This document shows positions 24,401-33,400 of a stretch of 34,806 nucleotides of DNA, piece by piece (within the stretch, counting starts at the first letter, position 1; every line of letters begins with the position of its first letter). The position numbers were made by a program, and so were the translations under genes. This DNA comes from Saccoglossus kowalevskii (lineage: Eukaryota > Hemichordata > Enteropneusta > Harrimaniidae): assembly GCF_000003605.2 (NCBI RefSeq), contig NW_003123903.1, positions 244,420 through 279,225 on the forward strand. The letters run 5' to 3'. The notes under the pieces were generated by a model, which did no database searches, had not been told where the DNA came from, and worked only from the letters and a program-made list of their open reading frames with translations.

Positions 24401-27400
24401 TTTGTTCTATTTCCCTTGGTTACCTGACATCAGCGCTTACACTCGTGTTTGTTCTATATATAAAGCAGGGTTTTCCTTTTACTTTCGTGAATATAAAACT
24501 GTTTCTTTTGTTACACAAATAGGGAGAAATTATACCAGAACCATCTCAAATAGGTCTAAGATGGCAGAGTGAATTGGCATATGGCTTTATTGCAGTATTA
24601 CACAAACCTTTACACAGAACGGAACTTGGAATGTTTTCAAATTACATCACTTAGTCACGTGCCTTTGGACCGGAATCCCGGTCCAGTGGAACAATATGGC
24701 GATTACTAGTTACCTGCGTCCTACTTGCCGTTTGCAAAGGACGCCGGGAACCAGCAAAAATATTTCATCTGAATATTGAAGACTAAAACCTACGTCACCT
24801 GCAGAGGGCAGACTAGATCATATTTCAACCAACTGCATAGTTTAGTTTATCAGTTGACACACATAAATACCTGATTGAGTTGTTGCAAAGCAATATACAT
24901 TGTTATACTGCATTTGTCGATAACACTGATGACTATTGGTGGGTTCCCCAATATAAAGTTCTTTACACGAGGCACATTGTCTTTTCCAGCAAGGTTCATT
25001 ATTGTCTCCTGTGCACACAGTCTCTGTGTGATTGTCACATTGGCATTCTAGTCCTGTTTCTTTATCACACCAGTCCCAGTGACCATTACACTCACACCTA
25101 CAATTTGGTTTTAAAATAAATATGTAACAGTATATCTGAGATATGGATAGGACATTTTGAAAAAGTGACATGCAATTTTAGCGAATTGTGGTAAAATGAT
25201 GTAATAGCGAAATGTTGATTTAGCGAATCTCTTTTGTCATTGTTGATTTCCTGTTTTCACAATTCTTGTCTGTCGCCTGCCAAAACAAATGCGTAGTTAT
25301 CACCTCCATAAAAACAAAGAAAAACTGTCAAGTGTAACTAGGAAGCACCCCAGATTTTTATGCTCCGGATTACTGTACACAAATCCCCAAGCATTTGCCA
25401 TTTTGAATTTAGAATGAAGTCATTAGCGACATCTCGAATTAGCGAATCAGTTCTGACATGTTTTACAGTTACTGTAGTTCATTACTGGCAAACAGAAAGC
25501 TGACTGAAGTATGTGTGGGGATCAAAATCGGTACTCTGCACCACCGGAATGCGCCAGCGCAATTCCAAAAATGAGCATTGTGTGTCCCCCCTAGTTGCAC
25601 CATCATTCTGGGTTCAAGCTTTTAAAAATGAAATCATAGAAAATGTTGATGAAGTTTTGATGTCCCTACAAATGTTATATAATAGTATTTCATGTGAAAA
25701 TAACATCCCTATTGCGCTGATTAACAGGCTTGAATATCATTGTCCTAACTTCATTTTGAACACAGATTAGGGCACAGTATGAATTGTCTTGATGGCGCAG
25801 AATGAGGGGGGCACAATGATGGCACAATGCTCATTTTGTGAAATGCGTCAGCGCATTCCAATGGCGCAGAGTAACGATTTTCGAGCCTCACAATACCTCG
25901 CTGACTCTTTAGAGAATACTGTATCGCCTGTATATTTGCTATGGAGGACAATAATTGTTCACACAAAACACCACTGATGTAAATTTTGATAATTGGAGAC
26001 ACAAATTTTGATAATTGGAGACACAAATTTTGATAATTGGAGACACAAATTTTGATAATTGGAGACACAAATTTTGATATTTGAAGACACAAATTTTGAT
26101 AATTGGAGACACAAATTTTGATAATTGGAGACACAAATTTTGATAATTAGAGACACAAATTTTGATAATTGGAGACACAAATTTTGATATTTGAAGACAC
26201 AAATTTTGATATTTGGAGACACAAATTTTGATAATTGGAGACACAAATTTTGATAATTGGAGACACAAATTTTGATATTTGGAGACACAAATTTTGATAA
26301 TTGGAGACACAAATTTTGATAATTGGAGACACAAATTTTGATATTTGGAGACACAAATTTTGATATTTGGAGACACGAATTTTGATAATTGGAGACACAA
26401 ATTTTGATATTTGGAGACACGAATTTTGATAATTGGAGACACAAATTTTGATATTTGGAGACACGAATTTTGATAATTGGAGACACAAATTTTGATATTT
26501 GAAGACACAAATTTTGATAATTGGAGACACAAATTTTGATAATTGGAGACACAAATTTTGATATTTGGAGACACAAATTTTGATATTTGGAGATTGGAGA
26601 CACAAATTTTGATAATTGGAGACACAAATTTTGATAATTGGAGACACAAATTTTGATAATTGGAGACACAAGTTCATCATCAAGTTGGTACTCACGGAAT
26701 ACACTGTCCATCCATCTTAAAGAATCCATCAATACACGTTTCACACTGATCTCCTTCGCTGTTATTTTCACATCCAATACATATTGCATTACTTATAGCT
26801 CCAGATGAAACAAATTCATTGGCCTAGAGAATTAATAACACATGTATTACATTATGTAATTATTATCCCCAGATACAACAACAGCATAAGGTCATGATTA
26901 TGTTAATGGAACATGCTATCAATATTTGATCCAGGTCATATCTGATATTATTATACATATATATTATATGTAATTTTGCAGTATTTTACGAGGCATTTTC
27001 ATTCTACCATATAAAGAAATGTAAATTTCAATTATGGAATGATTACGTGCGTAAACTTCCTCTAATAATAAAAACAAACATGGCTGCTACCAGGGTTTGA
27101 CCTGACTCCACACAAAGAAGTTCGCTGATTCTGTTCTAAACTTTTTGGATTTCGGCATTCCCATGATGTATCTTTGGAAGGAAAAGATGTATAATAATAA
27201 GGTTATTGTGAGGATACCTCAAAGTATGCACTCAGACAGTACACCGTTGCATCAACCTCTGCTGCACGTTGGTCGATACTCTCGCTGTACTGTCTTTGTG
27301 CATAAGTTTTGAGGTATCCTCGTAATAACCTCATATTATTATACATCTAGAGGCAAAAATAAAAACAAACCTACTTTATTTTGAAAAAGTGCATTAGTGA

Positions 27401-30400
27401 AATAGTGGCATTCAAACACCATTCTTTGCTTACATTGGACAATACAGAAAGTGGAAATAGGGAAATAGAATCCTGTGACTAAAATCAAATAACTGTGAAG
27501 ACAAAAATCTCCTAAAACATTTGCATTTCAGGTTGCACTAAATTATGACTAAAAGCAATAAGAATGTTTAATAATAAAGAATACCGCAAAGTATTCTCTC
27601 AGGCAGTAAGAGATCACATCAACCTCCATTACATGTCAGCCAACACAAACAATGTACTGCCTGCCTTTGTGCATATTATTATAACATAATGTTAACCTGA
27701 GTCATGTTGGATTTATTTGATTTTCATCATGCTAATATTATATGACCTGGGTCATGCAGACATCTATTGACTTGGATCATATACTGCTATTTTGATCTGG
27801 GTGTGCAAGTCTCAAAATACTCACCTGTGATTGCGTAATCTTAGATTCTTGCAGCATGTTATATTTTTGCATTGTTAGATTGTAGTCTGTTATACTCATA
27901 CAAATATCGGAGTTACCATTACAGTATGCTCTGCACGGCTGACATGTGCCGTTATTTTCGGGATTACCAACATAAAACGGAAGACATTCCTCACAATGAT
28001 CACCCTAAAAATTAAATAGATAAACATGTGTTAATTCACATACCTAACCTGTGTGTTGTTGTAACAATGTATACATTCATGTAACTAACCTGTGTGTTGT
28101 TGTAACAATGTATACATTCATGTAACTAATCTGTGTGTTGTTGTAACAATGTATACATTTATGTAACTAACCTGTGTATTGTTGTAACAATGTATACATT
28201 CATGTAACTAACCGTGTTGTAACAATGTATACATTCATGTAACTAACCTGTGTGTTGTTGTAACAATGTATACATTCATGTAACTAACCTGTGTGTTGTT
28301 GTAACAATGTATACATTCATGTAACTAACCTGTGTGTTGTTGTAACAATGTATACATTCATGTAACTAACCTGTGTGTTGTTGTAACAATGTATACATTC
28401 ATGTAACTAACATGCGTGTTGTTGTAACAATGTATACATTTATGTAACTAACCTGCGTGTTGTTGTAACAATGTATACATTTATGTAACTAACCTGTGTG
28501 TTGTAACAATGTATACATTCATGTAACTAACCTGTGTGTTGTTGTAACAATGTATACATTTATGTAACTAACCTGTGTGTTGTTGTAACAATGTATACAT
28601 TCATGTAACTAACCTGTGTGTTGTTGTAACAATGTATACATTCATGTAACTAACCTGTGTGTTGTTGTAACAATGTATACATTCATGTAACTAACCTGTG
28701 TGTTGTTGTAACAATGTATACATTTATGTCTGGATTCAATACTTTCACAGTTGGAATGTCCATTACATTCACACTCAATGGAACAATTGCCTCCGACATA
28801 TCCAAAGTAGCAATCACAGACATTAGGTTGAACACACTGTCCATTGAAGCAACCTTGAGTACAGACTGGCTTACACACACCTGAAGACCTATTAATGAAT
28901 GCACATTCATTACTTGACATATAATCAACAGACTCTCTCAAGATTATATCATGACATCGGAATTGCAACTCCTACCAGATTCTGTCGTAAATTCGCCCAT
29001 CCAAATAATCATGCTGGGCAGTTTCACAGCTGGTGGGCCCTTATTTGGGGATCAAAATTTAAAAATATTATCATCAAATATTGGGGGGGGGCTTATATTT
29101 TCATTGAAAAATCCACCTACGCCAGCAGTTGGACCACCCAAAACAAAAGAAACTACTGCAGAAGCTAATCTAAAATTTGTAGAATCTTGCTGTAGAAATG
29201 AATATTCGCCATGTTTTGATCTGGACGGGGTTCTTTGACCTGACAGGTAAAATTAACCAATGAAAATGATGGATGATGCCAACGTGTTCAAACTACCATA
29301 GCTCATTTAAATATGTTAATGTTATTGAACATAGCACGGAAGATATTTGCCAATGTTGTTGTACAATCCTTTGGCATGGATTTTGATGGGAAAACGACAT
29401 GATTTGTTTTTAAATGGTTTCCTTCCACAGGTCACCATCCAATTACTAACCTGTCTCTCTCATATCCTTCTTTACAGTCACATTGATATGATTCTAATGT
29501 ATCATTACATTTCTCAGTCTGTGCGCAGTTATGATGACCATTACGACATTCATTCTCTGGTGGACATCCTCCGAACGACCAAACAGGAGGACCATTTAGA
29601 TCAAGGGTATAGTTTGCAATTTCAGCTGAATGAAAAAAAAATACAACAACTAATAAAACCTGAAAATTGAATTGCCAAACACAATATATGAAGTACACAT
29701 CTGGTTTTACAACAAGCAGCCTCTCGGCTGAGATAGCTCCGCTGTTAGCAATGCACATTTCAATTAAAGAACAGAAGATATCATTAGAAAATGAACAATA
29801 TGCATAGTATCAATGCAATGGGACTTGCTGTTTTCAACAAGAATTCAAAAATATCATTTTTCACCATAAATGATTGTGGTTTTTAACAAGAAGAAAATAT
29901 CACTTTTTACCAAAAATGACAAAAATATTCACCAAAATTAGAGAATTGAAGATATCATCATGAAATGAACAAATTTGAGAGTGGTCCACATGTAGTACCT
30001 ATATATGTAATATCAAAGCAATTGGACTTGCGGTTTTTAACAAGAAGTTGAAAATATCACTTTTTACCAAAAATGACAAAAATATTCACCAAAATTAGAA
30101 AATTGAAGATATCATCATGAAATGAACAAATTTGAGAGTGGTCCACATGTAGTACCTATATATGTAATATCAAAGCAATTGGACTTGTGGTTTTTAACAA
30201 GAAGTCAAAAATATCACTTTTTACCAAAAATGACAAAAATATTCACCAAAATTAGAGAATTAAAGATATCATCATGAAATGAACAAATTTGAGAGTGGTC
30301 CACATGTAGTACCTATATATGTAATATCAAAGCAATTGGACTTGTGGTTTTTAACAAGAAGTTGAAAATATCACTTTTTACCAAAAATGACAAAAATATT

Positions 30401-33400
30401 CACCAAAATTAATAGAGAATTGAAGATATCATCATGAAATGAACAAATTTGAGAGTGGTCCACATGTAGTACCTATATATGTAATATCAAAGCAATTGGA
30501 CTTGCGGTTTTTAACAAGAAGTTGAAAATATCACTTTTTACCAAAAATGACAAAAATATTCACCAAAATTAGAGAATTGAAGATATCATTACAAAATGAA
30601 CAAATCTGAGAGAGGTCCACATGTAGTACCTATATATGTAATATCAAAGCAATTGGACTTGCGGTTTTTAACAAGAAGTCGAAAATATCACTTTTTACCA
30701 AAAATGACAAAAATATTCACCAAAATTAGAGAATTGAAGATATGATCATGAAATGAACAAATCTGAGAGAGGTCTACCCAAGGTACATATACACCAAGTA
30801 TCAAAGCATTCAGGCTTGTAGTTTTCAAGAAGAAGTCGAAAAAGTAAAACATTGTCACGGACGCCGGACGCCGACGGACAATCACTCATATGATAAGCTC
30901 CGCTCGACAAAGTCGACAGCAGAGCTAAAAAGTGAGATCGTCTTAAGGTAGAAGTCTACTCATAAACTAAAAAAACCCAGAATTTATTCATTTTGCAATA
31001 AATTGTACTCCAAGGCAATCTAAGTATATTGACGTAAAAAAAGTTGGGAGTCACCAGCCTTATTTTCGAGAAATTGATGGTTGTATTTTAGTGGAAAGTC
31101 GCCATTTTGACACTATTATAACACTTTTACCACAGGTTCCTATGGCAGAGATATTATGCAATATCTCAAAATCTTGACTGGTGACATAGGCTGAAAAAAT
31201 TATATATTGTTAATAATGGAGTGTCTTTTGTTGTTCTGAATTATTAAAAAAATCTGGGTTTTAAAAAGTGTCAAAAAATGCAATTTTTCTTTAACATTAT
31301 GTTTTATGGAATTGTTTTAAAAATAGCAATTTTTAAGAAATATTGGAACACGTTTCTCAAAAAGTATAACTGTAACACACAAAATAATGCTATTTCATTG
31401 TACCATGGGACATTAGCTTCATGATTGTACATAATAAACTAATGAACATTGTTATGTGATTTATGACCAATTTTGTCAAAAATTATGACTAGGCTTCTAC
31501 CTTCCATCCCCCCAATACCCCCTACAGCTTACCTGGCAGTGGATCAACCCTTAGTGAGACATTCTGTGCTGTACAGACACCACCTTCAGCTGGCCCATGT
31601 ATGCCTCCAGCCATACATACACCAACACCATTTTCACCGGCAAAAGAACACCAACCACATCCTGGTTGATTTAAGCATGTAGAACACATTGTGTTTAAAC
31701 TGCATGGTGTAGGACATCCATCTACTGTGTATCGAACCACATGTTCACATATACCATTGACACATTGTAACTGTATATAGGTTGGTGACATGCACTGTAA
31801 AACAAACATTGTACAGTCAATACAGTCAATACAGTGATAGTTGATTGCTTATTTTTTTTCAATATTATTACCTACATATATCAATAGTTTTTTTGTAATT
31901 GTATTTTTTTTTGTTTTTTTTAAACCATTGTTGTGCTTTAGATAGTAATCTAATTAATAATAAACTAACTAAACAACACAAGTAGATAATAGACCATTTT
32001 CCGTTCACTCTGAGATCCCACATTATACATGAAATCAAACACAGAACACAAAAAAGAAGCAGCCTGTCGGCTGAGATTGCTCCGCTGTTAGCAATGCACA
32101 TTTCAATTAAAGAACTAAAGATATCATTAGAAAATGAACAATATGTATAGTATCAAAGCAATTGGACTTGCTGTATTCAACAAGAAAAATATTCATCAAA
32201 ATTGGAGAATTGAAGATATCATCACAAAATGAACAAATCTGAGAGAGGTCTACCTTAGGTACCTATATGTATAACATAAAAGCAATCAGACTTACAGTTT
32301 TTATTAATGAGAAGTCGAAATCACTTTATACCAAAAATGACAAATATATTCATTTAAATTAGATAATTAAAGATATCATCACGAAATGAACAAATCTGAA
32401 AGAGGACCACATGTAGTACCTATATATGTAATATCAAATCTAAGGTACATATACACCAAGTATCAAAGCAATAAGAATTGTAGTTTTCAAGAAGAAGACG
32501 AAATAGTAAAAAGTTGACACGGATGACGACGGACGACACCGGACAATCACTCATATGATAAGCTCCACGACAAAGTCAACAGTGGAGCTAAAAAAGTCAC
32601 ATGGAAATTGACAGTGCTTAATATATGCTATACACATTTCAAGATGTTAAATTTCGATAAAGTAAGGGTATCCCTGAATGATCTGTATTTTGACATTTAA
32701 AAATTATTTGATGTAACAACGGTAAATGCCATATTACTGACCTGCTGTAAGCCTTCACTCCAGACACATTCCTGCCAACCTCCGTCAGCTCCTTTAGAAC
32801 TTAGACACTTATAACAGGTAGAGTGTTCATGGCATAATACTGGACATTGTGATGGTGGTACTGAGTCAATATCAAAAGATGAGAGATCTCTTAAAGTACT
32901 ACTAAAACAACTCCAGTCATAGATTGGATATTCGTGGGCTGTGCTTCGGGTTTCACCTATCAACAACACAATAAAGAAATAAGGCAATTATTAAATATAG
33001 TAAAAAACAAACCAATGGCTGCGGCATTCATGGCTATTCAGTAACAGTGATATCTTCAGAATCATTCAAAAGTTATTAACTAATCATGAAGAGGCTTACA
33101 CAATAAACCACCAATCAAATCTCACCTTCTTTCTTTATCTGTCTAGTCCACATACATGCAGATATTGAGATGCATTTATTACAGTCTGATGCCTCACATA
33201 TCAACTCAGGACAACTTTCAATGTTTTTTAATGCTTGTTGGTCTTTATCACAGTTGTGTTCTATTTGACATGATAAGTCTTTGTCAATACATCTACCAAC
33301 AGGACAGCTGTAACACCACTGACATTGCTGCAATAAGACACAATGATAAGTCATGTAACTGACAATGGCATGTCACTGTAGATGATCACGCAAACACTAC

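Noticed and set aside
25513-25770. 85-codon plus-strand frame
   Set aside because: It overlaps one arm and the centre of a foldback element, is antisense to the MEGF8 intron and shows no known domain.
25939-26789. Three long overlapping minus-strand frames (185-276 codons)
   Set aside because: They are translations of a 22-bp minisatellite in three frames inside a MEGF8 intron; none is in phase with the adjacent exon.
28042-28728. CRISPR-like regular array
   Set aside because: Direct tandem units with no unique spacers, in an animal gene; it is a minisatellite derived from an exon-intron junction.
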